NCBI GenBank assembly: GCA_031266665.1
Contig: JAISAO010000094.1
Coordinates: 1 to 64,000, forward strand
Length of the DNA stretch: 64,000 nt
Source of the DNA: Propionibacteriaceae bacterium
Lineage (GTDB): Bacteria; Actinomycetota; Actinomycetes; Propionibacteriales; Propionibacteriaceae
Direction: 5' to 3'
Shown here: positions 27,953-38,500 of the stretch, piece after piece
How the letters are laid out: each line of letters starts with the position of its first letter
Numbering within the stretch: the stretch's first letter is position 1
Program-made: the position numbers and the translations under genes
The notes under the pieces: generated by a model
Databases searched by the model: none
Seen by the model: the letters and a program-made list of their open reading frames with translations, nothing else
What the model was told of the DNA's origin: nothing

Positions 27953-28915
27953 TCAGACGCGGCGCAGGCGGACGCAGTCGATCGAGTGGTCCGCCAGCTT
28001 GCCGATCACGACCGTGGCCCGGCCCCGGGTCGGCTTGATGTTGTCGCGCAGGTTGGGGCCGTTGGTCGTCTCCCAGGTCTGCTCGGCCATGGCCAGGGCC
28101 TCCGCCTCCGGCACGGTGGCGAAGCGGCGGAAATAGCTCGTCGGGTCGGTGAAGGCGGTCTGGCGCAGGGCCATGAAACGTTCCGTGAACCACTGTTTGA
28201 CGGCGGCCTCGGGGGCGTCGAGGTAGACCGAGAAGTCGAAGAAGTCGTCGATCGCCAGTCCGACCCGGCCGTTGGCCCGCCGCCGGGCCGGCTGGAGGAC
28301 GTTCAACCCCTCCAAGATCAGGACGTCGGGCTGTTCCACGACCAATTCCTGGCCGTCCACGATGTCATAGAGCATGTGCGAGTAGACCGGCGCGGTCACC
28401 TGGGGGGCGCCCGATTTGACGTCCATGACGAAACGCAACAGTCGGGCCTGGTCGTAGGACTCGGGGAAGCCTTTGCGCTCCATCAGCCCCAGCCGCTCCA
28501 GCTCGGCGTTGGGCAGCAGGAAGCCGTCCGTCGTCACCAGGTCGACCCGGCGGCGGGGCTGGTCCCGGGTCAACAGCTCGGCCAGCAGGCGGGCGACCGT
28601 CGATTTGCCGACCGCCACCGACCCGGCCAGACCGATGACGAACGGAGTCGGACGCTCCGACAGGCCGAGGAACCAGTTGGAGTGGCGGTAGAGGGCGGTG
28701 GTGTGGTCGATGTAGAGGTTGATCAGCTCGGTCAGCGGCAGGTAGATCTGGCGCACCGTCTCCAGGTCGATCGGGTCGCCCAGAGCCCGGATACCGTCCA
28801 GGGTCTCAACGTCCAACTTCAGCCGCCGGGTGCGGGCCAGCTCGGACCAGTGATCGGCCCGCAGGGTCAAGAAAGGGCCGAAGGGAGAGTCCTCCAAGGC
28901 CGCGTTGTCCACCAC
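27953..28915 (-). CDS. coaA: Pantothenate kinase, type I
   Basis: Commits pantothenate to coenzyme A synthesis. P-loop GLAGSVAVGKSTVARLL, DLVTTDGFLLPN, and the CoaA block FLTLRADHWSELA near the N-terminus. The reading frame opens 16 codons earlier, but AGGAGG (28921-28926 on the minus strand) lies 5 nt before the GTG at 28915, so I place the start there (320 residues, the usual length). Part of the leftward rplM-rpsI-glmM-coaA-glmS run. Confidence 0.93.
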   Translation of the reverse strand: MVDNAALEDSPFGPFLTLRADHWSELARTRRLKLDVETLDGIRALGDPIDLETVRQIYLPLTELINLYIDHTTALYRHSNWFLGLSERPTPFVIGLAGSVAVGKSTVARLLAELLTRDQPRRRVDLVTTDGFLLPNAELERLGLMERKGFPESYDQARLLRFVMDVKSGAPQVTAPVYSHMLYDIVDGQELVVEQPDVLILEGLNVLQPARRRANGRVGLAIDDFFDFSVYLDAPEAAVKQWFTERFMALRQTAFTDPTSYFRRFATVPEAEALAMAEQTWETTNGPNLRDNIKPTRGRATVVIGKLADHSIDCVRLRRV

Positions 28916-29162
28916 CGTCACCTCCTCAAGCTGTCGGGCGCCAGCCGGGGACCAGTCTGACACAGCGCCGCCGGGCGCCGATGGCGGCCGACGGCGCGGC
29001 CCGGGAACCGCGGCCGCGGCTCGGACGGGGCGGAACTCGGCCCCCAGGCGGTGGGGCGACGATCCGGCTCGGAACGACGGCCACGTCCCGGAATGGGGTG
29101 GAAACTGCGGGTCGGGGTGGGGGTCGCGGGTCGGCCCCGGGTCGACGCGGCTGGCCGGCCGC

Positions 29163-30506
29163 TCAGAGCGACAACCGTTCCCGCAGCGTTGCCACCAGCT
29201 CCAGCGCCACCGCCTCGGCCTCCTGCGTGGTCGGGGCCTCGACCATCACCCGGACGACCGGCTCGGTGCCGGAGGGGCGCAGCAGGATGCGGCCCCGACC
29301 GTCCAGCCGCTCACCGGCCCGGCGGACGGCCCGGTTGACCTGGGGGTCGAGGTTGGCCCGGGCGCGGTCGACGCCGGCCACGTTGATCATCACCTGGGGC
29401 ACCGCCCGCATCACCTGGGCCAGTTGGGCCAGGGGCTGTTTGGCCTGGACCACCCGGGAGGCCAGGTGCAGGCCGGTCAGAACGCCGTCCCCGGTGGTGG
29501 CGTACTCGGACAAGATGACATGGCCGGATTGCTCGCCGCCTAAGGTGAAGTTATTGGCGTTCATCGCCTCCAGGACGTAACGGTCGCCCACCTTGGTGGT
29601 GTCGACGGCGATGCCGTGCGCCCGCATCGCCTGATGGAAGCCGAGATTGCTCATGACCGTGGCCACCACGGTGTCGAGGTGGAGGCGGCCCTCGTCTTTC
29701 AGGGCCAGGGCCAAGATGGCCAGGATCTGGTCGCCGTCGACCACCTGGCCGAGATGGTCGACCGCCAGGCAGCGGTCGGCGTCGCCGTCGAAGGCCAGCC
29801 CCAGGTCGCAGCCCTGGGACACCGCCGTCGCCCGCAGGGCCGTCAAATCGGTCGAGCCGCAATTCTGGTTGATGTTGTAGCCGTCGGGGTCCAGGCTGAT
29901 GCCGACGACCTCGGCCCCCACCCCCTCGAAGGCCGCCACCGCCGTCCGGCTGGCGGCCCCGTTGGCGGCGTCCAGGACGACCCGCAGGCCGTTCAGCCGT
30001 CCGTTGGGCAGGGAGGCGATGAGGTGGGCGATGTAGTCCTCGATCGCCTGGGGGTCTTGGCGCACCCGCCCCACCCGGTCGCCTCGGGGCAGTTCCCAGT
30101 CGGCCCCCAACTCCTGTTCGATCAGGTCCTCGACCTCGTCCGGCAGTTTGACGCCGCCCCGGGACAAGAACTTGACGCCGTTGTCGGGCATGGGGTTGTG
30201 CGAGGCCGACAGCATCACACCCAGGTCGGCCCCCCGGTCCGCCACCAGCCAGGCCAGCCCCGGCGTCGGCAGGACGCCGACCAGGACCACGTCGACCCCG
30301 GCGGCGGCCAGGCCGGCCGTCACGGCGGCCTCCAGGAACTCGCCCGAGGCCCGGGTGTCGCGCCCCACCAGGGCGGTCAAACGGCCTCGCGCCCCCCGGC
30401 CCAGGACATGGGCGGCGGCCATCGCCAGGTCGAGGGCCAGCCCGGCGGTCAGGACCGGACCGTTGGCCAACCCCCGGACGCCGTCGGTGCCGAAGAGGCG
30501 GGCCAT
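29163..30506 (-). CDS. glmM: Phosphoglucosamine mutase
   Basis: Converts glucosamine 6-phosphate to the 1-phosphate, the step after GlmS. 447 residues: FGTDGVRG at the N-terminus, catalytic phosphoserine loop VMLSASHNPMPDNG (about residues 96-109), metal-binding DGDADRC, substrate loop GGEQSGHV, and phosphate-binding RPSGTEPVVRVMVEA. The ATG is 4 nt after the rpsI stop, so it is probably translated from the ribosomal-protein mRNA. Confidence 0.96.
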   Translation of the reverse strand: MARLFGTDGVRGLANGPVLTAGLALDLAMAAAHVLGRGARGRLTALVGRDTRASGEFLEAAVTAGLAAAGVDVVLVGVLPTPGLAWLVADRGADLGVMLSASHNPMPDNGVKFLSRGGVKLPDEVEDLIEQELGADWELPRGDRVGRVRQDPQAIEDYIAHLIASLPNGRLNGLRVVLDAANGAASRTAVAAFEGVGAEVVGISLDPDGYNINQNCGSTDLTALRATAVSQGCDLGLAFDGDADRCLAVDHLGQVVDGDQILAILALALKDEGRLHLDTVVATVMSNLGFHQAMRAHGIAVDTTKVGDRYVLEAMNANNFTLGGEQSGHVILSEYATTGDGVLTGLHLASRVVQAKQPLAQLAQVMRAVPQVMINVAGVDRARANLDPQVNRAVRRAGERLDGRGRILLRPSGTEPVVRVMVEAPTTQEAEAVALELVATLRERLSL

Positions 30507-30510
30507 CGGG

Positions 30511-31047
30511 TCAACGCTTGGAGTACTGCGGGGCTTTCCGGGCCTTCTTCAGGCCGGCCTTCTTGCGCTCTTTGACGCGCGAGTCCCGGGTCAGCAGGCC
30601 AGCCTTCTTGAGGGCGGCCCGAGAGGTCTCCGGGTCAGCCGCGTTGAGCGCCCGGGCGATGCCCAGACGCAGCGCCCCGGCCTGGCCGGTGACGCCGCCG
30701 CCGACGATTCGGGCCACGATGTCATAGGAGCCCAGCACGGCCGCCGTCTCCAGCGGCTCGCGGATCTCTTGCTGGTGCAGCTTGTTGGGGAAGTAGTCGT
30801 CCAAGGAGCGGCCGTTGACCGACCATTGGCCGTTGCCGGGGGCCAGGCGCACCCGGGCGATGGCCTGCTTGCGCCGGCCCGTGCCGTAGGAGCGCTGGAC
30901 CACGGCCGGGCGTCCGCCCGGCTGGACGACGCCGCGCTGGGCCTCGGAGCGGTAGGCGATCTCACGCTCCTGCTCGTCGGTGAAGACGAAGCTATCGGTC
31001 GTCTCCTCGGCGGTGACGGTCTCGGGCTCAGTTGGGGACACCGGCAT
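30511..31047 (-). CDS. rpsI: 30S ribosomal protein S9
   Basis: 178 residues. The C-terminal S9 domain ([18 protein letters not shown] onward) ends with the tRNA-contacting tail RKAPQYSKR-type sequence ([12 protein letters not shown]). The N-terminal ~45 residues are an acidic extension common in actinobacteria. Immediately follows rplM (14 nt gap) as in nearly all bacteria. Confidence 0.97.
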   Translation of the reverse strand: MPVSPTEPETVTAEETTDSFVFTDEQEREIAYRSEAQRGVVQPGGRPAVVQRSYGTGRRKQAIARVRLAPGNGQWSVNGRSLDDYFPNKLHQQEIREPLETAAVLGSYDIVARIVGGGVTGQAGALRLGIARALNAADPETSRAALKKAGLLTRDSRVKERKKAGLKKARKAPQYSKR

Positions 31048-31061
31048 TACCTCACAAATCT

Positions 31062-31505
31062 CTACTGGGCGACCTGGACGATGGTGTAGGGCTGGGGCTG
31101 TTGCGCCTGGTGGGGGTGTTCCGGGCCGGCGTAGACCTTGAGCTTGCCCAGCAGTTGGCGCGACAGCCGGTTCTTGGGCAACATCCCCCAGACCGCCCGC
31201 TCGACCGCCCGCCGGGGGTCGCTGGCCAGCAGCGAGCCGTAGGACACCTGGCGCAGACCGCCCGGATAGCCGGAGTGGCGGGTGGCCATTTTGTCGGTCC
31301 GCTTCTGGCCGCTGAGAGCGATCTTGGAGGCGTTGACCACCACCACGAAATCGCCCGTGTCGACGTGGGGGGTGAAAGTGGCCTTGTGCTTGCCGCGCAG
31401 CAGGGTGGCGCAGGTCACGGCCAGACGCCCCAGGACGACGTTGTCGGCGTCGATGACATGCCAGCGCCGGGCGACCTCGCCTGGTTTGGGGCTATAGGTA
31501 GACAC
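31062..31505 (-). CDS. rplM: 50S ribosomal protein L13
   Basis: 147 residues from the GTG at 31505 ([20 protein letters not shown]), matching the usual actinobacterial start and length. An ATG at 31517 with AGGAAG just upstream is an alternative. Signature [22 protein letters not shown] present. First gene of the rplM-rpsI-glmM unit. Confidence 0.95.
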   Translation of the reverse strand: MSTYSPKPGEVARRWHVIDADNVVLGRLAVTCATLLRGKHKATFTPHVDTGDFVVVVNASKIALSGQKRTDKMATRHSGYPGGLRQVSYGSLLASDPRRAVERAVWGMLPKNRLSRQLLGKLKVYAGPEHPHQAQQPQPYTIVQVAQ

Positions 31506-31614
31506 GCTAGTGACCATCTTCCTGACATTTCGACGTCTGTTGACTCTGGCGCTGCCCCCGGGACTCGATCCGGCGTCGCTAGGACACGGCGGCGGGGCGC
31601 AACGGGGGCACACT

Positions 31615-32343
31615 CTACCCGTCTGGGACAGAGGGGTCAAAGAGGCGGTCGGGCGCGGGTCGCCAGGCCCGACCAGCGGTCAGGTCGGCCTGACCGGCCC
31701 AGGCGATGATCTGGTCTTGGACGGCCTGGGCCGTCAGATTGGTCGAGTCCAACCAACGCACCCCGGGGGCGGCCTGTTGGAAGTCGACCAAGGTGGAGTC
31801 GTCGCGGTCCCGCCGGATCACCTGGTCGCGCAACTGATCTTGGTTCAGCGTCTGCCCCGCCCGCCCCAGCTCCAGGCCCCGGCGGCGCAGCCGCTCGGCC
31901 GGGTCGGCCGCCAGCAGCAGCCGCAACTGGGCCTGGGGGGCGACCACCGTGGTGGTGTCGCGGCCCTCCAGCACGAAATCGCCCCGGGCGATGATGGCCT
32001 GTTGGCGGCGCACCAGCTCAGCCCGGGCCTCAGGGATGACGGCGACGGCGCTGACCCAGGCGGAGACGGCCGGCTGGCGGATGGCGGCCGTGATGTCGTC
32101 GCCGGCCAGACGGACGAAGGGGTCGTCGGGGTCGGCGCCGAGGTCCAGGTCGAGGTCGCGGCAGGTCTGGACGATGGCGGCCCGATCGTCGGCCGCCAGG
32201 CCGGCCCGCAGACAGGCCACGGCCGCCGCCCGGTACATCGCGCCGGTGTCGAGATAGTGGTAGCCCAAGCGGCGGGCGACGCCACGGGCCGCCGTCGATT
32301 TGCCGGACCCGGAGGGTCCGTCGATGGCGATGATCCGTCCCAT
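31615..32343 (-). CDS. cmk: Cytidylate kinase
   Basis: Phosphorylates CMP/dCMP. 242 residues from the ATG at 32343: P-loop [32 protein letters not shown], the CMP-binding loop, and the lid [15 protein letters not shown]. The Arg-rich segment [13 protein letters not shown] is conserved. It lies directly after tyrA in the leftward direction, a gene order frequent in actinobacteria. The following 109 bp to rplM contain no other gene. Confidence 0.94.
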   Translation of the reverse strand: MGRIIAIDGPSGSGKSTAARGVARRLGYHYLDTGAMYRAAAVACLRAGLAADDRAAIVQTCRDLDLDLGADPDDPFVRLAGDDITAAIRQPAVSAWVSAVAVIPEARAELVRRQQAIIARGDFVLEGRDTTTVVAPQAQLRLLLAADPAERLRRRGLELGRAGQTLNQDQLRDQVIRRDRDDSTLVDFQQAAPGVRWLDSTNLTAQAVQDQIIAWAGQADLTAGRAWRPAPDRLFDPSVPDG

Positions 32344-32490
32344 TCCATCCCGCCTCTCAGATTCTCGTGTGGGCCGCGCCGCCCGTCGGCCGAGTGTAGC
32401 CACCCCCGGGCCCGATCCAGCGCCGGTCTCCACTACGAGCGGCGCCCCCACGGGTGCGACGGAACGGTGCCGTCAGCGCGCCCGGATGGG

Positions 32491-32527
32491 GTCGCTCGGT
32501 AGTCGAGGATCGGCGGATCTGGGCTCA
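32491..32527 (-). repeat. Family A intergenic hairpin repeat, copy 5
   Basis: Minus strand reads CTGAGCCCAGATCCGCCGAT then CCTCGACTACCGAGCGAC. It begins 12 nt downstream of the tyrA stop in the sense direction, between tyrA and cmk. Confidence 0.6.
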
Positions 32528-32539
32528 GTCCGGCCCGGG

Positions 32540-33874
32540 TCAGGGCCGCAGTCGCCAGCCGGCCGTGACCATGGCCGCCCCCAGGCGGGCGGCGGCCGTC
32601 GGGCCGTCCACCAGCAGTGTCAGATAGCCGACCTCGCGTTTGGGGTCGTGCTCGATGGCGACGTCCTCGACATTGGCCTGGGCCAAAGCGACGGTGGCGA
32701 AGATGTCGGCCAGAGCGCCCGGCCGGTCGGGGATCTCGACCACCACCGGCTCCCAGGCCTGGCCCAGACGGTGGCCGTGTTTGCCCGGCAGGGCCATCAC
32801 CCCGGCGCGGCCCCGCTCGACCACCCGGCGGACGGCCGTGGGCTGGTCGAGCTGGGCGATCAGGGCGGCCAGGTCGGCCTGGACGGCCTCCAGCTCGGAT
32901 CGCACCGCCGCCTGGTTGAGGCTGACGATCTGGCCCCACAGCTCCGGGTCGGACTGGGCGATCCGGGTGACGTCGCGCATCCCCGGGCCGGCCAGGGCCA
33001 GGTGTTGGTGGGGCACGGCGTTGAGCCGGCCGGCCAGCAGCGAGCTGATCAGCTGGGGCAGGTGGGAGACCTGGGCCACGGCCACGTCGTGCTCGGCGGC
33101 GGACATGATCACAGGCCGGGCGCCGCAGGCCCGGGCCAGGGCCTCGACGGCGGCCGTGCGGGCGTAGTCCTCCGGCTGGGGCGGCGCCACCACCCAGACG
33201 CGGCCGGCGAACAGATCCGCCCGGGCGCCCAGGGGGCCGGAGCGGTGGGAGCCGGCCATCGGGTGCGAGCCGACGTAGCGGCCGATGTCCGCCCCCAGCG
33301 CCACCAGCTCGGCCAGCACCGGCCCCTTGACCGAGCCGACATCGGTCACGGTGGCCCGGGGGAAACGGTCTAGCTGCTCGGCCGCCACCGGGGCCAGGAG
33401 AATCGGCGGCACGGCCACCACCACCAAGCCGATGTCGGCCCCGTCCTGGGGCCGCCAGGGCCGTCCGGCCCCCAGGGCGGCGGCGGCGGCGGCCAGCTCG
33501 GGGTCGGCGTCCAGCAGATGGACGGCGCGGCCGGCCTGGGTCAGGGCCAAGCCGATGGAGGCGCCGATGAGGCCGGCGCCGACGATCAGACAGTCGGACT
33601 GGGGCCGGTCGGCCTCAGCCTCTGGGCGGTCGGCGGCGGACTGGGGCCGTGCTCCGTCGGACGGTGGCCGGTCGAATTGGGGATGGTCGGTCGAGGGCTC
33701 CGTCCGGGCATCGTCCAACGTCGCGACGCCGGCCGGGGACTTGGGCCGGGCGCCGTCAGAGGTCGGGCCGGCGATCACGGGTCCGGGCGGGACGTCGGCT
33801 GGGGGTAAGGCGGCCGGGGGCTCCGTCCGTCCGGCGCCCGGCGCCGTCCGGCCGTCCGGCCGCGGGGCGGTCAC
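32540..33874 (-). CDS. tyrA: Prephenate dehydrogenase
   Basis: Converts prephenate to 4-hydroxyphenylpyruvate for tyrosine. About residues 1-93 are a disordered Ala/Pro/Asp/Arg-rich extension; then the NAD-binding [20 protein letters not shown], catalytic-region [15 protein letters not shown], and a C-terminal ACT domain ([19 protein letters not shown]) that may bind tyrosine. The GTG start overlaps the prcA stop (GTGA), implying coupling to the proteasome genes. Without the extension the enzyme has normal length. Confidence 0.92.
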   Translation of the reverse strand: MTAPRPDGRTAPGAGRTEPPAALPPADVPPGPVIAGPTSDGARPKSPAGVATLDDARTEPSTDHPQFDRPPSDGARPQSAADRPEAEADRPQSDCLIVGAGLIGASIGLALTQAGRAVHLLDADPELAAAAAALGAGRPWRPQDGADIGLVVVAVPPILLAPVAAEQLDRFPRATVTDVGSVKGPVLAELVALGADIGRYVGSHPMAGSHRSGPLGARADLFAGRVWVVAPPQPEDYARTAAVEALARACGARPVIMSAAEHDVAVAQVSHLPQLISSLLAGRLNAVPHQHLALAGPGMRDVTRIAQSDPELWGQIVSLNQAAVRSELEAVQADLAALIAQLDQPTAVRRVVERGRAGVMALPGKHGHRLGQAWEPVVVEIPDRPGALADIFATVALAQANVEDVAIEHDPKREVGYLTLLVDGPTAAARLGAAMVTAGWRLRP

Positions 33875-34617
33875 TGGGGCGGCTGGGGGCGGGGGCGGGC
33901 CGCCTTGGGGCGGCTGGGCTCGGCCGCCGGCTGCAGCAGGTCGGCCACGGCGGCGGCGGTCAGCCGGCGGAACTTGCGCGGCTGGCGGCGTTGCCGGTCC
34001 AGCAGGGCTACCTCCAAGGCGTCGAAGCCGATCGGCTGCGGGCGGTCGGCCGACAGCGCCGTCCAGGCCAGGCGGAGGGCCTTGGCCAGGGGCAGGCCGG
34101 GGTCGTGGCCCTGGCCCAGGGCGGCGGCGATGGCCTCGGCCGAGCCGCCCATGACGCAGAAGTCGGCCTCATCGGCCACCGAGCCGTCGAAGGCCAGGCG
34201 GAAGATCTGGTCGCCCTGGGGCTCCTCCCCCACCTCGGCCACAGCCAATTCGACCTCGTAGGGCTTCTCGGACACGGCCGAGAAGATGGTGCCCAGGACT
34301 TGGGCGTAGGCGTTGGCCAACATGCGGCCGGTGACGTCGCGCCGGTCGTAGGCGTAGCCCCGCAGGTCGGCGTGGCGGACGCCGGCGATGCGCAGGCTCT
34401 CGAACTCGTTGTAGCGCCCGACGGCGGCGAAGCCGATGCGGTCGTACAGCTCGGCCACCTTGTGCAGCGAGCGGGACGGGTTCTCGGCCACGAACAGGAT
34501 GCCGTCGCGGTGGCGCGACACCACCACGGAGCGGCCCCGGGCGATGCCGGCGCGGGCGAAGTCGGCCCGGTCCTTGACCTGTTGCTCGGGCGAGACATAG
34601 AACATCGGTTGGCTCAC
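33871..34617 (-). CDS. prcA: 20S proteasome alpha subunit
   Basis: Forms the outer rings and gate of the actinobacterial proteasome. 248 residues from the GTG at 34617, which overlaps the prcB stop: [20 protein letters not shown] is the canonical PrcA N-terminus, followed by [29 protein letters not shown]. The C-terminus is a Pro/Arg/Lys-rich tail. Coupled to prcB upstream and tyrA downstream. Confidence 0.95.
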   Translation of the reverse strand: MSQPMFYVSPEQQVKDRADFARAGIARGRSVVVSRHRDGILFVAENPSRSLHKVAELYDRIGFAAVGRYNEFESLRIAGVRHADLRGYAYDRRDVTGRMLANAYAQVLGTIFSAVSEKPYEVELAVAEVGEEPQGDQIFRLAFDGSVADEADFCVMGGSAEAIAAALGQGHDPGLPLAKALRLAWTALSADRPQPIGFDALEVALLDRQRRQPRKFRRLTAAAVADLLQPAAEPSRPKAARPRPQPPQ

Positions 34618-35456
34618 AGCTTGGCCTCCGGCCCGTCCGGGCGGCGCTGGCGTCCCGCCACCACCTGATTGGTGATCTTGGCCACAGCAGCCTCCTCCAC
34701 CGGGCAGACGCCGTGCTCCGAGACCGCCATAACCACTGGGAAGATCTGCCGGGCCAGGTCCGGTCCGCCCGTGGCCGAGTCGTCGTCGGCGGCGTCGAAT
34801 AGCGCCTGGACGGCCACGGTGACGCCTTTGGCGGTCGTCAGGCCGGGCCGGTAGAGCTTCTTCAACGCCCCCCGGGCGAAGACCGAGCCAGAGCCGATGG
34901 AGTGGTGGCCGGTCTCCTCGTAGCAGCCGCCGGTGGCGTCGTAGGAGAAGATCCGCCCCCGGGCGGAGGACTGGTCCCAGCCGACCAACAGCGGCACCAC
35001 CACGAAGCCTTGCAGGGCCATCGGCAGCTGTCCCCGGATCATGGCGGCCAACCGGTTGGCCTTGCCGTCCAGCGACAGTGGGGCGCCCTCGATCTTCTCG
35101 TAGTGCTCCAACTCGACCCGAAACAGCTTCACCAGATCGACCGCCAGCCCGGCCGACCCGGCCACGCCGATGGCCGAGAACTCGTCGGCGGCGAAGACCT
35201 TCTGAATATCGCGCTGGGCGATCATCGACCCCATGGTGGCCCGCCGGTCGCCGGCGATGATCACACCGTCGGCCACGGTCAGGGCCACGATGGTGGTGGC
35301 GCGGGGGGCCAACTCCGGGGCCGGCGGGGCGCCCCGATCGGCCGTCGGCAACAGATCGGGCCGGGCCTGGGCCAGCCAGGCGCTGAAAGAACTGGCGCCG
35401 CCGGACAACGGCTCCCCCGCCGTCTTGCCCCAAGCGCCGAACCATGCAGTAGTCAT
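34614..35456 (-). CDS. prcB: 20S proteasome beta subunit
   Basis: Catalytic subunit of the 20S core. 280 residues from the ATG at 35456. A 53-residue propeptide ends at Ala; self-cleavage would expose Thr54 in [22 protein letters not shown], the N-terminal nucleophile, with the conserved Asp and Lys region following. Other members usually have Gly before this Thr. Normally pup precedes prcB; here the foreign block starts 62 bp upstream and no pup-like gene is seen. Confidence 0.95.
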   Translation of the reverse strand: MTTAWFGAWGKTAGEPLSGGASSFSAWLAQARPDLLPTADRGAPPAPELAPRATTIVALTVADGVIIAGDRRATMGSMIAQRDIQKVFAADEFSAIGVAGSAGLAVDLVKLFRVELEHYEKIEGAPLSLDGKANRLAAMIRGQLPMALQGFVVVPLLVGWDQSSARGRIFSYDATGGCYEETGHHSIGSGSVFARGALKKLYRPGLTTAKGVTVAVQALFDAADDDSATGGPDLARQIFPVVMAVSEHGVCPVEEAAVAKITNQVVAGRQRRPDGPEAKL

Positions 35457-35465
35457 CAGAGCCTT

Positions 35466-35495
35466 AGCGTACTCGCCACCCTCGGCACCCGCCAA
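35466..35495 (-). promoter_or_regulatory. Possible prcBA promoter TTGGCG-N18-TACGCT
   Basis: On the minus strand TTGGCG (35495-35490) and TACGCT (35471-35466) are 18 bp apart, and the -10 ends 9 nt before the prcB ATG. It lies entirely inside the host-like DNA left of the foreign block, so prcBA expression need not depend on the block. Confidence 0.4.
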
Positions 35496-35508
35496 CCGCG
35501 CACCCCTA

Positions 35509-35518
35509 ACCCTCCGGC
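35509..35518 (+). repeat. Left copy of the 10-bp direct repeat flanking the foreign block
   Basis: ACCCTCCGGC abuts the TAA of the SecA-like gene and recurs exactly at 41140-41149 on the other side of the low-G+C block. It may be a target-site duplication or attachment-type core. Confidence 0.45.
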
Positions 35519-38500
35519 TTAACGAATCCCGACAAGGCGTATCAAGAAATCCCACGCCATGCCGAGCAGATTCCCCATGTCGAGGGCCGCCGAGACTCTA
35601 TCCAGAAGCCCCACAACAATCACAAGCGCGCCAAACCACCAGTATCGCCGTCGAAGGCTCCGGCAGAGATCCATAAACTCAGACCACATCTTTTGACCAG
35701 ATCGTCCTGTATCCACAATTACTGTAATAGGTTGCGACCGAGCGCTCACAAGCAGTTCGAAACTATTCCAGCCGTACCGTGCCACTAAAGCCACCAGTTC
35801 AGCTATAAGGAGTAATTCTAGCGTCGGTCGAGCCGCCGGCCACAGCGACACGCACACAGAAATGACGATCCCCAGGGAGACCGGCAGTAGAGTCGCCCAT
35901 CGCGTCTGCAAGGTGAGTGACGATCGGAGCTTGTCAGGCTCTGCCGCAATTAGGTTCCTCCTCGCCAGAATGGTCTCGACCCTCCGGGGGTCGAAGCGGA
36001 AGCGCACGAGGGTTGCGAACGCGACGCATTGCACAATGACAAAGACTTGCACCACCGGTATTGAGTCCACGGCGAGGAAGGCAGCTACGGGCACTGCGAA
36101 GACAGCGGAAGTCAATCGGGGGTCGACCGACAGCACCAGTTCCGTGGAGAGAAAGTCGAAGGCCTCGGCCCCAGACGTTTGCGTCTTCTTTGCGCTTCGC
36201 AGGATTGGGATTCGTATTCGTGTTATAACCGCCGCAGATGCCAGCAGGAACCATAGGCCAACCACTATACTGGGCCAATTTAGGCCCGCAACATGTGATA
36301 TCACATACCCTACCGCTGACACCGACACGGCAAAAGCCAGCGTGTCGGCTCCCAGCGAGTCCTTGACTAGTCGTCGGGCGGCCATCAGCAGAGCTGCCCA
36401 TAGCCACCATCCAAGCCCGGTCAGCAACGCTAGCGCACCTAGCTGGGGGAAAGCCACGGCAGTGGCGACCCCGTAGCTGACCAGCGGTCCCACTGTGGTA
36501 AGCATTATTCGCTCGTCCACGTTGGGAAGGAGGTTCACCAAGAACCATAGGAGGGTCAGAGCTGTGACTATCGTTCCTCCCGTGTTGGTGGTGATCCAGC
36601 CGTACCCCGTGACGGCAACCAATGACGAGACCCACTGCGGCGGCGCGGCTCCTGGAATAGCGATTCCAATCAGCAGGAGCACAGCGGTGACCACCAATCC
36701 GAACAGGGCCTGCAAGGGAATGGTGCGCACATATGAGGCCACCTGGCGCACTCGGGGCCCAAGTCCATGTTGACGGGGGACTGATGAGCGGCAGAGGCCG
36801 TGGAGCGCCAAATCATTAATGACCGCCACCGCCAGATCTTCGAACACACGACAGTCGCGCCGCGACACACCGGCCATCGCGAACTTGGTGAGTTCGGAGT
36901 TAATTCTCATTCGCAGATGGCGCTCGTCCTGCGACATGAGGCTCGAGCGCATGGGCTTCACTAGTCTAGTCGCGTACAAGATGGCTGTTCGTTCATCCAT
37001 CGGGAAACCGGATGACCTCAGGTTAGCGACTGCTGCACATATCCGCGCGTTGATATCGGCGTCGAGTTCAGCATCAAGCGAGAGACTTGTAACCGGTTTA
37101 GAGGCTTGCGCCGCATAGGTCCTCACTGATTCTGCGGAGAGCTTAAATTCCTTGGGGAACAGGCCATCCAGTTCTCCAAGTCGGTCAATTCTTGATAGCT
37201 GATCCAGCACTCTCCCTTTGGCGTCCCGGGACCATCCGCTCTCTATTCCCTCGCAAACCAACGCCGCCTTGCGCCAATATGTTGCCGGAGATTCCTGAGT
37301 CTCTAGAGACACCAACTCATAGTTGAGCTGTTCGATCACCGCCGCGTTCGCCAATCCCAAAACCTTTGCGATGCAGTCTTCCGCGCTACGCCAGGTTGGC
37401 ATACTCTCAACCCAGAACCGGCGATCCGTCGCTAAATGAACCTGGTATGCTGTTGGGCCGCTTATGACTCCCCCGTCCGCCTGATCGAGCCATCCCGCGA
37501 CGTCGCGAAGCCAAGCGGCCAGACTGGCGAGTTCATCCGCATCGGTTGAACGGCCTGCGGCTACTAGCTGCCAGGATGATCTCCCGCGAATGTCTGTGGG
37601 CATCACTTCTACGGCCTCTAGGAACGCTCGAACAGGGTCATCCATCTGGTCGCGCCGCGCTAATGCTTCCTCTGCATACTTGACGGCTTTGTCAGACGGG
37701 TTGACCCCGATCTTACTCACATATTCGCCGATACCAGAGGCCTCGACCATGGAACGGAACTCGGCGTACACTTCGGAGATGCTTTCCTCCAGGTTCCATT
37801 TGGCATCATCGAGAGCCGATGACAACTGTCGCCGAGCAGAGTCGGCTTCCCAGCATTGACGCTGAGCCTTGTCTAGGTTTCTGCTCATCTGACGACTGCT
37901 GGGAAGCTCCTCTCCAGCGGCGGAATTAACCGCCCATCGGAAAATTTTTTGACTCGTGGCGTTAAAGATGAGAACTAATGGGTCGATAGGATCAACGATG
38001 AAAGCCGCCTCGAAACGCTCTCCGTGTCGCCCGACGCGCCCGAGTATCTGTCTATCTAGCCGGGGTTCCCGAGTGTGTCCGAGCACCATTAGCATCGGGT
38101 TGTTCGCGGAGCGGATATCGACACCTCGCGCCGCACCTTGGTTCATGATGGTAATGACTCCACAGTCACCGGCGTATTCAATGGCCGCGGCCGTCCGCTC
38201 ATGGTCGAAGACCGTGAGCGCATTGATCCTGCGCCCCTCTACCCGCTCACGAAGCGCCTGCGTCGCGGCAATTGCTTCCGCTTGCGAATGCGCCGCGACG
38301 ATCAAGGGACGCTCCGGGTTGCTTTTCGCCCACTCCGCGATGAAGTTGAACGTGTCAGCGCGAGAAAGCGAGAGCCATGTCGGCGGATCGCTCTGGAACC
38401 GAGGAAACTTCGGCGGGACTGTGACCGTAGGCGTCCGGAACAGCTGAGCGTAATATAGAAGATCGTACGACGCCGTGCCCGAACAGCCAACAACCACGGG

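Noticed and set aside
33871-35445. Long minus-strand frame of 524 codons through both proteasome genes
   Set aside because: Only the part from the GTG at 34617 encodes PrcA. The upstream half is a shadow of prcB in another frame with Arg/Gly-rich composition.
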